Shown here: positions 35,394 through 46,182 of the stretch, one piece after another | Numbering within the stretch: position 1 is the first letter of the stretch | How the letters are laid out: the number at the start of each line of letters is the position of its first letter | Made by a program: the position numbers and the translations under genes | NCBI GenBank assembly: GCA_011319805.1 | Contig: SJRY01000050.1 | Span: 124,001-188,000, forward strand | Origin: Macrocybe gigantea | Lineage: Eukaryota; Basidiomycota; Agaricomycetes; Agaricales; Callistosporiaceae | Reading direction: 5' to 3' | Length of the DNA stretch: 64,000 nucleotides | The notes under the pieces: generated by a model | The model's database searches: none | Seen by the model: only the letters and a program-made list of their open reading frames with translations | Told to the model about the DNA's origin: nothing

Positions 35394-36582
35394 CCACGTT
35401 AAAGATGAAAGCGCGCAGTGCTGCGTTCAGCAGCTTAGAGTCGATAAGAAACTCGGACCGCTGGCGTGCTAGAAGCATGTCTTTGAAGAGTTGCCAGGCG
35501 AAAGAGGGTTTGCAGGTCGAGAAATGATATCTGACGGTCGGACCTCCATATTTGGCCTGTAAATGTTCGCCAAACATTTGAAAAGCGAGATGTAAGTGTA
35601 TGCGTTGGGATGCACGGATATCTTGCCAGTTCTAGGGGTGGATAGGAACTTCAGGAGATGATAGTACTCGAAGGAGTGGTAAAGAGATTTTTCGTGTGCG
35701 GATCGGCTAATGAGTATGTTGAAGAGGGTTGGAATCGGGGGAATGCCATGCTCCTCCATCAAAGCCACTATGAGGTTGATCGTTTCCTTGTCCGCCGAAT
35801 TCGTATCCCGGATCCCTCGCAAGATGGCGATGTATGGCTCAGGTGACGGTGAGCTGGAAGATGGGTCCACATGTCCTATGATAGTCGCAACTGCCTCATC
35901 TGTCCTTCCAGTGCAGGTCAGGCAGTAGACCATTTGCGGGACGAGAGGAATGGAAGGCATGTATTCCGCACCATGTCTGCCAATATACGCGTCAATAACG
36001 TGCAGAATGTGTCCTCCAGGAACTTCAAAACGCCTCATGACAGCCAGAAGATGGATAAAGCGTTCTTCGGAGAAAGTGGGCTGTTTGACCAGAATGTCCA
36101 ATGCTTTCTGAATCTCTTCGTTCATCTCAGTGATGGAAAGCGCCACGGCAAGTATGTCGCTTCGATATTCAGGGGTGCAAGGTGTCCACTGCAAATCATG
36201 CATTCGTGGACATCAACGGCTGCGCCGGCGAACTGTCTCTTGATCAGAAACTTGATAATGCAACAGTACGCAGCGTTTTGCGACGAAATATGAGGCATAT
36301 GTGTCGAGAAGCGACTGCACAGTGTCACCGACCTGCGCATAAGGTGTCCATAATGCGGCCACCAGCTTGTCGGCTTTCCTGCGATTGGCCTTAGCAGGTT
36401 CTGCATTGGTGGCGTTGCGAAGGACATGAATCAAGGTCTGAAGGCGACATTGTATAATGGAAATTGGTGGGAACCAAGTGAGAGATGTGTCCGTGGCCTT
36501 CATGGTGGCAGAAACAGTCAGCTAAGAGGTTGATTGTTTCCATGTCTGCCGAATTCACATCCCTGATCCTCGCAAGATGGCT
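35394..36582 (-). pseudogene. PPR gene, N-terminal and middle part (cut by the inversion)
   Basis: Nearly identical to the intact PPR gene over 35469-36203 (QPTFSEERFIHLLAVMRRFE, MPSIPLVPQMVYCLTC, RPSDIISRPANPLSP). The 3' edge ends right after the FNVD codons at 35394-35400. Upstream there are frameshifts in the N-terminal part (NAEPAKANRRKADKLVAALW is still legible). An out-of-order internal piece (the NSADKE codons) lies at 36524-36582. The C-terminal half is at 30383-30785. Confidence 0.8.
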
Positions 36583-36784
36583 GGGTGCTTTCAGCCAGCT
36601 TATTTAAATCCAGCCATTGCCGTCAGCATTATTTGTTCATACCTGTGAAGCGGGCAAGTCTCAATGCTCGTGATGGGATAGGGGAGTACAGTATACGAAT
36701 CTCCTTCTGAATACACTGACATACTTCGAATCGTTTGTTTACTCCACTTTCTTCCTCCTTAATGGCCATCTCCCTTAATTTCAG

Positions 36785-38030
36785 CGCACTCAAAGCGTCG
36801 TACTCACACGACTCGCTTCCCTACCAACCAGACTCTTGTCAACTCTTGACCTTCTGCTGCTGTTGCTGCCACCCATTGTCAGGTCTGGAAGGAAAAGACC
36901 TGATCACTTGAAAGACACTCATCCGTGGCATCATCGTATCTCTTCTTGGACAACTTTGCAGGCCTCCTCATCCTCGACATCCTCGACATAGCCCGCCATC
37001 CCGCGCAGCTATGTTGATGTAGAGTTGACTTTGTACCAGCCCGGTGGATTGTTTTTTGTTCAGCGCTCCATGTATCCCTCGCTCCTTGGCTTGGGTCTCG
37101 TCAATGAAAGTCTTTGTAGCCATGAGGGATGATGGTCGCAACACGGTGGTCATGTTCCTAGAGATGTTGAGCCACGGCAGATCGACTGAGATACGGAACT
37201 GCTCTTCGCTCGGGTGCTCAGAATGCTACGCTTTGGTGCGTGTTGTTCTCTACTTTCGTTCTTGTGCCGCTGTTCACTCACTCACGCATTTTCATAAAGG
37301 ATAGTTTGTGTGGAGTGCACAGTCTGCCAGCAGCCTCGTGTCGGGCATCCATTACGCATGTCTCAAAGATTTTTATCACACATATGCATGGCAAGCACTT
37401 TCTTTCAAGGAGAAACCTCTCATAACTCTGATACAGTCACATTTTGCAGCGCACCATATTGTCAGTTTGATCCTTTTTCTACGCGATGTCCTCTTTCCAC
37501 CACCTTCATCTTCGTCCTCATCATCGTTGTCGTTCTCGAATCCTAAACTAGTAAGAATTCAAAGTCTCAGCGTACCTGATGCTTGTATATATGACTGAGG
37601 ATCCCTATCAGACATCCGCAAGTTCACGGGGCAAAACATGAAAAATGATGCACTCATTCACGGCAGACACGCACGACATGCGGGAGCTCCATATAGAGAC
37701 AAAGCATGCTCGTGCTCACCGTAGACTCCGTCCGTCACCGTGAGTAGTATGTTGAACCATTCAGAACATTTCTCGCTATCCTCACTTATCCGACAACATA
37801 AACATGGAATTATGCCCAGATCACAGTGAAGTCAGAAGAAGCCATCCTGAACCTGATCAAGCACTCTCGAATCCTGACCTGGACCCCAGCCTACTGGCAG
37901 TCGGGCACCACCACAAATGAAACCCAACCATGTCGAAGTTCCCTAACCCTTCCCATTCGCCACCGATGCTGCGGACTCTCTCCGCGACGACCTCGCTAAA
38001 TTCAGCACATGCATTCTTGATCTTTTCTTT
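36785..38030 (+). pseudogene. Family D copy 1 (decayed)
   Basis: Homologous in order to D2 and D3: 36785-37010 matches 41304-41440 (the LDILDI codons and the CTGCTGTTGCTGCC run). 37620-37930 matches the D3 stretch around SFTADTYTLHELHTETK and DPDLDL-type codons. 37930-38015 (SKFPNPSHSPP...TTSLNSAHA) matches the 62071 end of D3. No continuous reading frame. The function of family D is unknown. Confidence 0.55.
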
Positions 38031-38309
38031 TCTTTATTTTATGATCCTTTTCTTCTCTTTCTTCTTTCCTCTTGAAATGTTTCCAATTTGCTCCATTGCG
38101 GTGTACCTCCTAGTGCTTCAGTCATCTGCTGTCAATTTGCACTTTGCAGGGATCATGAAAGCTTCTCAATGGATTCCTAACGATGATGGCTACTTAGCTA
38201 CATTCGGATGCAGGCCAATGTGTGTATCAATATAGAAACAAAATAATCAATCGTAGATGCTGAAAAAAACAAGCCACCGAGAAAATACGCCATTGATGAT
38301 GTTCTCTTA

Positions 38310-38797
38310 TTACACATAGAGCGCTCTGAACCAACCAGGTTCATCCGTGAGTCCCTGCTTATTGAGATACCTCTTCAGCTTTTCTATCTTTTCGGGAGGC
38401 GGGAGAAAACGGTTGTCACGTTGAGTAGCCCGAACGATGCAGATGATGTCCTTTTCCACTATTCTACCCTCCGCATTCCTGACGTGAACGCTGTTGAAGC
38501 GCACTTCAGATGGCGAGTACCACATGGCGCTGCATTTCGCATGCAGTTTTGCCAGAAACTGCAAGGTGAACTGCATCAATGCATCGCCAAATTCGGGTTC
38601 CGGGAGTTTGGACTCATCCGTTTTGTCAAACTTGGACATGATAAGTCGATTATCGTATGGGAAACCCCATACAGCAGCATTGGGATAACGAGACAGCGGA
38701 CGTAGAAGTATCGCATTTGGTGCGTTGTTCGGTGTAGCTATTCACGTTGTTAGCAGTAAATACCGGAAATGTGCATGCGGATATAACACTTACCCAT
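38310..38797 (-). CDS. Family B copy 4, intact 143-residue protein
   Basis: Minus strand: first exon ATGG (38794-38797), 56-nt intron 38738-38793, exon 2 38310-38737, no stops. Starts MATPNNAPNAILLRPLSRYP and keeps VWGFPYDN, KLPEPEF, RNAEGRIVEKDIICIVRATQ, RFLPPPEKIEKLKRYL and DEPGWF; the C-terminus differs (RALYV). Head-to-head with family A copy 2. ATCACGTGAT lies 71-80 nt upstream (38868-38877). Confidence 0.7.
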
Positions 38798-38867
38798 CGT
38801 AGTTCTGAGGGCAAATCTGACATTTTGGGGATGAAATTGCGACCCTTTAAGTAAAAGAGAACATATA

Positions 38868-38877
38868 TCACGTGATT
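38868..38877. promoter_or_regulatory. CACGTG palindrome upstream of family B copy 4
   Basis: ATCACGTGAT, a 10-bp palindrome with an E-box core of the kind bound by bHLH factors such as Cbf1/Pho4. It sits at the same distance from the ATG as in the other family B copies. Confidence 0.5.
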
Positions 38878-38947
38878 TATTCCGCCAAAGAACTTGGACA
38901 CACAATTCGCTCACAACAACAAGAAAAAAATGACCATCAATCCATTG

Positions 38948-39047
38948 CCACCGTTTCGTGGCGCATCCGTGGCCACCATTTCGTGGTGCATCCGTGGCCA
39001 CGACTTCGTGGCGCATCCATGGCCACCGTTTAGTGGCACATCTTTGG
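38948..39047. repeat. 25-bp tandem repeat, four units
   Basis: Four consecutive 25-bp units starting CCACCGTTTCGTGGCGCATC with a few substitutions, plus a partial fifth. Lies between the divergent B4 and A2 genes. The homologous spacer at 32358-32716 has about one unit. Confidence 0.8.
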
Positions 39048-39212
39048 CCACTTCCTTTGTTTTCTGTTTTTGAACCAAGGTCTTTGAAGGCTCCAATCCT
39101 TATCCATATTCTCATTTTTTATTGTTCTAATGGCTACTCTGTCACCCATTTTAGCTTTAAGGAATGGTATTTAAGATCGTGATGAAATCCGCAAATTTTC
39201 ATCAGCGCTGCT

Positions 39213-40340
39213 ATGTCACAATCCTCCTCATACCATAGCTCGAACTGTGTGCTGCAGGGCATTTCGACTGCCTATTCCACTATCTATAATCCTCGGGGCC
39301 TCGAAGTTCTTTGGAATAGCCCCTATATCCACACGTTCTGCAAGCTCCTTCCTGAAAACTTTCTCATATATTCTCCTTATACGTTATGGATTCCTTCCGT
39401 GATCAAGGAGGAACGTAAACTCAGAGAATCATTCACAAATTTCGGCCTGGATTTCGATGACCCAGCCATCTATGACTTGGATGAAGAGAAGAGCTTAAGC
39501 GCAGAGTATATTGACGACATGTTTGCTCAGGCAGAGGCCCATCTTTCCCAAGTTGTGACCACTGACAGGATTGATGAAACCGACGAAATCGATGAATCCG
39601 ATGAAATCGACGAATCCTACGAATCTGATGAAGCCTACGAACCTGATGAAACTGATGAAAGTGATGAGAGCAGCGAAACTGGCGAAACTGGCGAAACTGG
39701 ACCGGGAAGTCCTCGCAAGTCAGAAAGAATTCAAAGCAGAAATGAAAAGGCACATATCGACAGACGGAATGCATTGCGAGAACACGTCAAAAACCTTCTC
39801 GAACGCAGAGAGCATGTGGTATCAATGCTAGCAGCTGCTGTGAAAAGTAGTGATCTTATGTTCAACATTCTTGATGTCGATCATACTAATGCAATACATC
39901 TCCAGAGAAAGAAGATGGGGAAAAAATACCCAGTTATATGATGTCAGCATGCAATCGATTTCTGATGCAACGGCCTTTGAAGCAGAACCGGACATTTTCA
40001 TTGCGCATGTTGATACCATTCCATTACCACGATCCTCCGATCCAAGGAAACGAGCGCAATATGATCGCCGCGGTGGAAGGAAAATACATCATCAATGCGG
40101 CGCCATCATCGCTGAGCTCAAGCCAGGACCCAGCCGGTTCCAAAGCAGCAACCGCAACACGCTACAAGACTACAGGTCTCTCGACACGAAACACATTTTT
40201 GAAGCGCAGTCAGATTTATTACACTACTGTTCTGCATATTTTGCTTCATACCCGAAGGCAGAGAGCATCCTCGCCATTGCCACGAGTGAGCCATGGTGGG
40301 CATGGGCCAAGATTACGACCGAAGTGACTCCAAGATGGAA
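39213..40340 (+). pseudogene. Family A acidic protein, copy 2 (frameshifted and truncated)
   Basis: ATG at 39213 (MSQSSSYHSS). The N-terminal 240 residues are well preserved, including the IDETDEIDESDE array and PRKSERIQ. The same 59-nt TACTAAT intron is present, but the following A-run has six As instead of the seven in copy 1, which puts the rest (QLYDVSMQSISDATAF, SDLLHYCSAYFASYPKAE, EPWWAWAKITTEVTPR) out of frame. Unlike copy 1 it keeps four As at GGAAGGAAAATAC. At about 40340 it is cut and fused to an antisense PPR fragment, so the C-terminus is lost. Confidence 0.75.
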
Positions 40341-41095
40341 TTTTTGCGTCAATAACGTGCAAGATGTGTCCCCAGGAACTTCAAAACGCCTCATGACAGC
40401 AAGAAGATGGATGAAGCGTTCTTCGGAGAAAGTGGGCTATTTGACCAGAACGTCCAAGGCTTTCTGAATCTCTTCGTTCGTCTCGGCGACGGAAAGCGCA
40501 ACGGTAAGTATGTCAGCTTCGATATCCAGGGGCGCAAGGTATCCGCTGTGAATCATGCATTCGTGGACATCGATGGCTGCGCCGGCGAACTGTCTCTTGA
40601 TCAGAAACTTGATAACGCGACGGTACGCAGCATCTTTCGATGAAATGTGAGGCGTATGCATGTCGAGAAGCGACTGCACGGTGTCACCAACCTGTGCATA
40701 TGGTTTAAGGGTGTTTAAAGACGTCCATGACGCGGCTGTCAGCTTGTCGGCATTCTTGCGATTGGCCTTAGCAGGTTCTGGATTGGTGGCGGTTGCGAAG
40801 AATCTGAATCGAGGTCTGAGGGCGACATTGTATGATGAAAATCAGCAGAAATTGAATGGAAGATGTGTCCCTGGTGTACACGGTGGCAAAAACAATCGAG
40901 GAGCGGCTAACACGGAGCTCGGGCGGGTACATGAGCATCCCTCAGCTGTATTTGGCTTGCAGACATTGGCCAAGCATCTGAAGAGTGGGATGTAAGTGTA
41001 CGCATTGGGATGTTGGAGTCGGAGGGATGCCAAACTCTTCCTTCAAAGGCCACTATGAGGTTGATTGTTTCCTTGTCTGCCAAATTCACATCCAT
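40341..41095 (-). pseudogene. Rearranged PPR gene fragments
   Basis: Reading the minus strand from 41095: pieces of the middle of the PPR gene (ADKETINLIVA, then HPNAYTYIPLFRCLANVCKPN), then its start (the LFLPP...FNFC codons and NPEPAKANRKNADKL), then QSLLDMHTPHISSKDAAYRR through EIQKALDVLVK and a TAG where the intact gene has CAG (Gln). FSEERFIHLLAVMRRFEVPG and a frameshift follow, up to the junction with family A near 40341. The order is scrambled relative to the intact copy. Confidence 0.7.
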
Positions 41096-41303
41096 AATGG
41101 CTGGGCGCTTTCAGCCGGCTTGAATCCAGCCATTGCGACGGTCAAAATCATTCGTTGGTACTGTAAAGTGGGCAAGTCTCAATGCTCATGATGGGATAGG
41201 GGAGTACGTGAATCTACTCCTTCCGAATATTTGACATAGGTGAATCGTTTGTTTACTCCGCTAGCTTAATGGCCGTCTCCCATGATTTCACGACCATCGT
41301 AGC

Positions 41304-41745
41304 ATGAAGCTCATTCGCGCACTCAAAGCGTCACCGACCAGACTTGCGTCAACTCCTGCTGCTGTTGCTGCCGCCCGTCGCCAGGTTTTCGACAACTTTG
41401 CAGGCCTCCTTATCCTCGACATCCTCGACACAGTCATCCCACATCACTACAAAGACCGACATGCTGACTTCGAAAGCTTCAGGGCCCCAGGCTTCAGACA
41501 TTGCAGAAACGACTCACTCGATAATAAGTCACACTCTTATGGCACATTGTGGTTCCCGAATGGCTGGTTCGCTCTCATGCTATGAAGAAGGTGCTCTACG
41601 TGGGCTCCTATAGGTTTTCGCCTCATGTACGTCCGATTGACTATTGTATATGATGGGTAATTCATCGTATTTTCGCGTCTGAATTCTCCGGCAGATACGT
41701 TGACTCGTAGGTTGGATGCTTCTAGCCACAAGAGCTCTCGAGCTT
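41304..41745 (+). pseudogene. Family D copy 2 (partial)
   Basis: Starts MKLIRALKASPTRLASTP and continues through LLILDILDTVIPHHY. Downstream, AGAAACGACTCACTCGATAA and the GTGGTTCCCGAATGGCTGG stretch match D3 at 62420-62560. The frame is broken and the copy ends before the ricin-B gene. Same position relative to a PPR fragment as D1. Confidence 0.5.
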
Positions 41746-41883
41746 CGAGATCAGGCGATGACTTGCTTTACCGTAAAGATCATAAGATTCATAAAGGCAT
41801 TCACAGCAGTGCAACGTAACAAAAAGAAAAGTCCAATCGTTGAAGACATGTCCGCCAGAAACGTTCCATAAGTTCCGTCTCAT

Positions 41884-42879
41884 TTAAATCATTGGCTCCA
41901 AATACCATTTCTGATTGAGAGGGGTTTTCAAATTCTGACCGAAGAGAAGACTGGTATGCAATCGACGAACCTGGTTCGGGTTGGGATAGTAGCATCCCCA
42001 CATCTGGATCTAAAAATGACAAGCGGCTGAGTTTGTTACCCTTGAAGGCAGAGTCTACGACTACCGGAGTGCCATTCGTGAGTTTGCCATCGGTGAGATC
42101 CATACACTGTCCTTGGTGCGCCATCCAACTAATGTGGTCTTCTGGTATGACGAGGAAGTTGCGGACCCAGTGGTAGAACTGTTGGTTGGCAGCTCCATCA
42201 ACGCATGTCCACGTCTGAAGTCTGGCACCATTCGCAGTGACGCCGTCTTTGACATCCAGACATTTATTGCCTTGTTTAATCGTGGAACCATCGAAGAACC
42301 ACACTTGACTAGAGTTTCCATGCCTATAATCACAGTCCTATTTCGCCAAACCATCAGCGCTTGCTTTCACATCTCGATCAATGATCATACCTGGATTTGA
42401 ACAGGAGCGCCGTCGTAATCGCCCATCTTGGTGACACATTTACCGGTGCTCGAAGTCTTGATGAGGTATTTCGAGGCTTTGCCGACAACAGTTGGGCAGT
42501 TCTCGTCGCTGTACGTCCCAGGGAGCGGCGTGTTTGGCCAGCGATAAATGGTATGGTTTTGGTACTTTACACCAGGAATCGCTCAGCGCCTCCGCGTTGG
42601 CGGAAGAAAAAAGGATTCACTTACATCATACCAGCAATATGCCACCGAAGTTGTACCGTCGAATTCCTGGAAAGTGTACTTGCACTCCCAATACTGACTA
42701 TAGGTGGTTGAGCTAGTTAATCGGTATGGGTTGTCGCTCGATATGATAGAATTCTGGCAACCGTATATGATGGGTTGCCATGGCGCTCGCTGACTGACTG
42801 GTCCTGCAAAGACTGACAAATAGAATGAGAAGCTCAAGACGAGGAGGGCCAGCATAATGGAAGAGTGAAGCTGAGACAA
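41884..42879 (-). CDS. Secreted protein with ricin-B-type lectin (beta-trefoil) domain
   Basis: Five exons, all phase 0: 42625-42879, 42391-42564, 42059-42337, 41971-42009 and 41884-41910; 257 residues. Signal peptide at residues 1-26 (LALLVLSFSFYLSVFAG). The C-terminal half has the QxW-type pattern of R-type lectins: SSQVWFFDG, KCLDVKDGVTANGARLQTW, NQQFYHW, QCMDLTDGKLTNGTP, IQMWGC and NPNQKWYLEP. Many Cys residues suggest disulphides. It should bind sugars outside the cell. No catalytic toxin domain is present, so it is a lectin-domain protein, not a ricin-like toxin. The very short last two exons (39 and 27 nt) are needed to complete the third trefoil repeat. Confidence 0.85.
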
Positions 42880-44353
42880 CGCTCACAAGCTCAATGCCAG
42901 GGATGGCGCTTTATATTCTTGAATGACAGGCGTTCATAGATTTTTATCATGTTCCTTCGGTTTTCACTCGCCGTGAGTTCCAAGCAAACGTCCCGATGTC
43001 ATTCGTGGGAGAGGTCGTATAAGGGCAAATTTCTTGGGACTGGAGCTGGATGCGGGCAACTGACCAGCCAGGCATCATAGGCATTCAATGTCTGAGGCTC
43101 AGCGGGTTTGTGGTACTCAGTGCCGAGCCTAAGCCTTGCTGTTTCCCCAGCCGGCCTGTCGTGGTGTATGAAGAGTTCTTCCATATTGGAATGGATAGCT
43201 GGGCGCCCCTGACCGATATGTCGTCGAGGTGGAAGGCTCGATTGCATGCCAAGCAAACCCTCCCATCAAACAGTGATGGCGATTCCGACAATCGTTGAGC
43301 ATCAGCGTTCTGAATGAGCTTTTAAATTTTCAACCTCCCAGCTCTGTTGTCGTTATTGAAGTCCATTAAAGGTTGCTCGTATGCTAAACTGTCCTGACTG
43401 TATAACCGGCCACATGTCGTGATCCTTTTAATCCAAACGGGGGTCTAGAATCTAGATGCTTCATTCGGCTTGGCAGCGAGAAAATCGGGATTACGGTGCT
43501 CGAGAGCAAGTGGCCATGGGCCCTCCAGATTTTACTACGGATAACATTACCATGCATCTTAGATCAAGCCAATTTGATTGCCACAGCCGCTTACGCATCT
43601 GCGGAGGACATGTTAATATCTGATAAAACCTGGGTGAAAGCAACTTGTAGCATGAAGCCATTTAGCGATGCTGTGAGCAGATGCGTAATCACCGTAAAGA
43701 CTCGTGCCATAAGGACGTGTCGGGCAACAAATTTTTTGCCTTGGACTGCAGACTCGCACGCCCGTCGACCTGACGATTGATGGGTGGTACTGAAAAAAAA
43801 AAGATCATCTCGCTGGTCTGGTTTAAATGTGGGACCATTGATTACTCTCGAGATTTTATTGTTTGAGGTTTCGTGACAGGGGTTGCAGGTGTGAAAAATA
43901 TCTCGTGCATTGCGCAGAGTTGTAATGTTCGTCTGATATTAGATCCCTTTACCTCTACTGACACCCGAGAAAGGATCAAAAGAAGGGTTAAAAATAAAAT
44001 AACCATTACCGCGCGATACCCCAACATTAACGTTACACCAGAAAAGAAAAAAGACAAGCATATCAGCCGATTGAGTGAGCATCGATGAGCTTGAGTAATT
44101 GAGATGTTATGCACATGGGGTGTTTGAGGATTGCTGAATAGTGAGAGGGATGGCATAGATGAGGTATTGTATATTTTGCTGTCCATGTGTGCCCACATAT
44201 CTTGCTGAGGCTTTTCAACTGATGCGCAGAGGGGGAGACCCGTCATGAATTGTGTCGTGAGTGGGGTAATTTCTCGTGTGTGTGCGGGCATTCCATGTGA
44301 ACAAAGCAAGGAAGGAAGCCGACACACCGCTGTCACGGTATTCTAGCACTGGG
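42880..44353. other. Intergenic region, no gene assigned
   Basis: Upstream flank of the lectin gene and 3' flank of the mannosyltransferase gene. Minus-strand frames at 43085-43291 and + frames at 43496-43780 show no recognisable domain. An A11 run lies at 43793-43803. Confidence 0.45.
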
Positions 44354-46058
44354 TCAAAATCCCGTCAAGGTTCGGTAGTGTTTGATGCTGATCGCGTCTG
44401 GCGTAGTCGACTTGTTCGGCATTTTCTCCCAGATGGGATCAACGTCCGGTCCATCAATGTCTCCTGCACCATCCCATCCCCAACACCACACTGGAGTTGT
44501 GAAAGAGTGTGAGGGTAAGAATGGGAATTGAGAGAAAGAATTTGACGTGGACGTACCATATTCAGGCCCAGAGACAAAGTTCAGCGGCTCGCTTTCTTCC
44601 TGCGTGAAGAGACGATCGTGGGGTCCAAACCATGAGCGATCTTGTGGATCTGAGCGCGGGTCGTCTGGTAGACCACCGAGCCGTGAATATCCGCGGATTG
44701 CGGTAAGGTTTCTTCGAGAGGGGTGTATTATATCGAAGACTTTCTGCACACAGCAATCAGACATGCCCAAACATGTAATCGGGTAAACGAAAGGAACCCA
44801 CTCGATCATAGGCCAATTTAACTCTCGGTACCATCATAATTCTTCCGTACCCAGCTTCCCAGTAATCGTTGCATATCAAACTGCATTCGCTCGCACTACA
44901 TTCGTTTTCAGCTATGCGCGCCATGCGGAACCGCACATGAGGCGGCGAGTAGAACGGGGCGGGATCGAGAATGGCGATACCGTTCCAACATGACTGGACC
45001 TGTACGGGCAGATGACGTTGAAAACGCGTTGACGACTCCTGGTGATGGAATATGCGCTCGAACGGCGCGTTCTCAAGCGCGGTACCGTTGACGTCGCGCG
45101 CGACCCAATTGTCGTAGAACACGGGAGAGCCGATCTCCTCGTGGTACATGTAGTCGGCGGCGCAGGTGATGCCAGCGTCATTGCGCCTGCTCTGCCAGAT
45201 GAGCTCGAGCAGGTCATCCACGCAGGGGAGGATGTCGTTCATGAACACGATCGTATCAAAGTACTCGCCCTCCGCGTCGCGCAGCTCGTGCAAGGGCACG
45301 AAGGCAGCGTTGCGTACCTCAGCAAGATACTCGATGCGGTGGTTGAATGCGCCACGTGTCCGCTGGGAGGTGCGGATGGTAATCCGCATGCCGACGCTTC
45401 GAGTGAGGGCATCGAAAATGCGAAGGAGCGCCTTGGTTTGGTCTGTCGAGCCGTTTTCGTATATAGACACGTAGACGTTGTGGTAGCCAAGGATGGCAGC
45501 GACCCGAAAGAGCGTGGCAAAGAGATCCGGGATAACGTCGAATGAGTTGTAGAGGTTGATAGCAAAAAAGTACTTGTGGTCGCTCGGAACGAGGTCCTTG
45601 CGGCTTCCGCCGCTCAAAGAACGCTGTTTGTCGTCGTCGCCAAAGAAGCCAGAGAACCAGGAAGCGGTGGATGGGGATTTGTGCCCTACGAGAGGGGTAT
45701 ATCTATCCACAGCCTGTTGAATATAGAGAGGCTGGGAGTTCCGTGTACATTCTTTGGTATAGTGTGGCGTGAGCGAGGTGAGCAGGTTGAGGACACGGAG
45801 ACGCTGATCGAGCGTCGGCAGCTGAATGGGCTGGTGGTTCTGCTGATGCGACCTATATGGTATACGGTTGTTTCTCCAGGCAGACGTGGGCTGTGGTTTG
45901 GGTCAGCATGGGGGCGCCGGAGACAGATGCGCGCTGTGACATACAGTGGACGTCCATGGAAAGAGCTTGGCGAAGAGAAAGCCGAAGAGGACGCCAATGG
46001 CGAGGGCGACTGGGGTGGGCATCCGCCGCATCTGGGGACTGGCGGCCTGCTTGTGCAT
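44354..46058 (-). CDS. CAP59/CMT1-like mannosyltransferase (GT69)
   Basis: Type II Golgi-membrane glycosyltransferase of the Cryptococcus CMT1/CAP59 family (alpha-1,3-mannosyl transfer). Exons: 45945-46058, 44802-45890, 44557-44743 and 44354-44490; 508 residues. A signal anchor at residues 15-33 (VALAIGVLFGFLFAKLFPW) follows a short cytosolic tail. The catalytic domain has KYFFAINLYNSFDVIPDL, VYVSIY-ENGSTDQTKALL, RNDAGITCAADY, QVQSCWNGIAILDP and YWEAGYGRIMMVPRVKLAYD. The end is VWCWGWDGAGDIDGPDVDP. The start is the only in-frame ATG before the anchor. Divergent from an SGNH-type gene; a shared role in surface glycans is an inference. In a non-capsulated mushroom it probably acts in cell-wall or secreted glycan synthesis. 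Confidence 0.9.
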
Positions 46059-46182
46059 AGTAGGCGTCGTGGCAGCCGACGAGCAAGCGAGAGGAATAAT
46101 TTTTGTTTGGTGCGCCCCTAAACCCTTTCTGGCGGCATTCACGCAGGTTCGCGGCGCCTAGTTATTACCATTCAACGCATAT
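46059..46182. promoter_or_regulatory. Short bidirectional promoter
   Basis: Only 124 bp separate the start codons of the GT69 gene (-) and the SGNH-type gene (+), so the two 5' regions must overlap or share control elements. No TATA box is obvious. Confidence 0.6.

Noticed and set aside
38948..39047. CRISPR-like array
   Set aside because: The units are directly adjacent with no spacers, and the genome is eukaryotic.
41884..42879. Ricin-like toxin
   Set aside because: Only the lectin (beta-trefoil) part is present; there is no N-glycosidase domain.
45042..45545. 167-codon + frame inside the GT69 gene
   Set aside because: Antisense to the conserved catalytic domain of the mannosyltransferase; no independent support.
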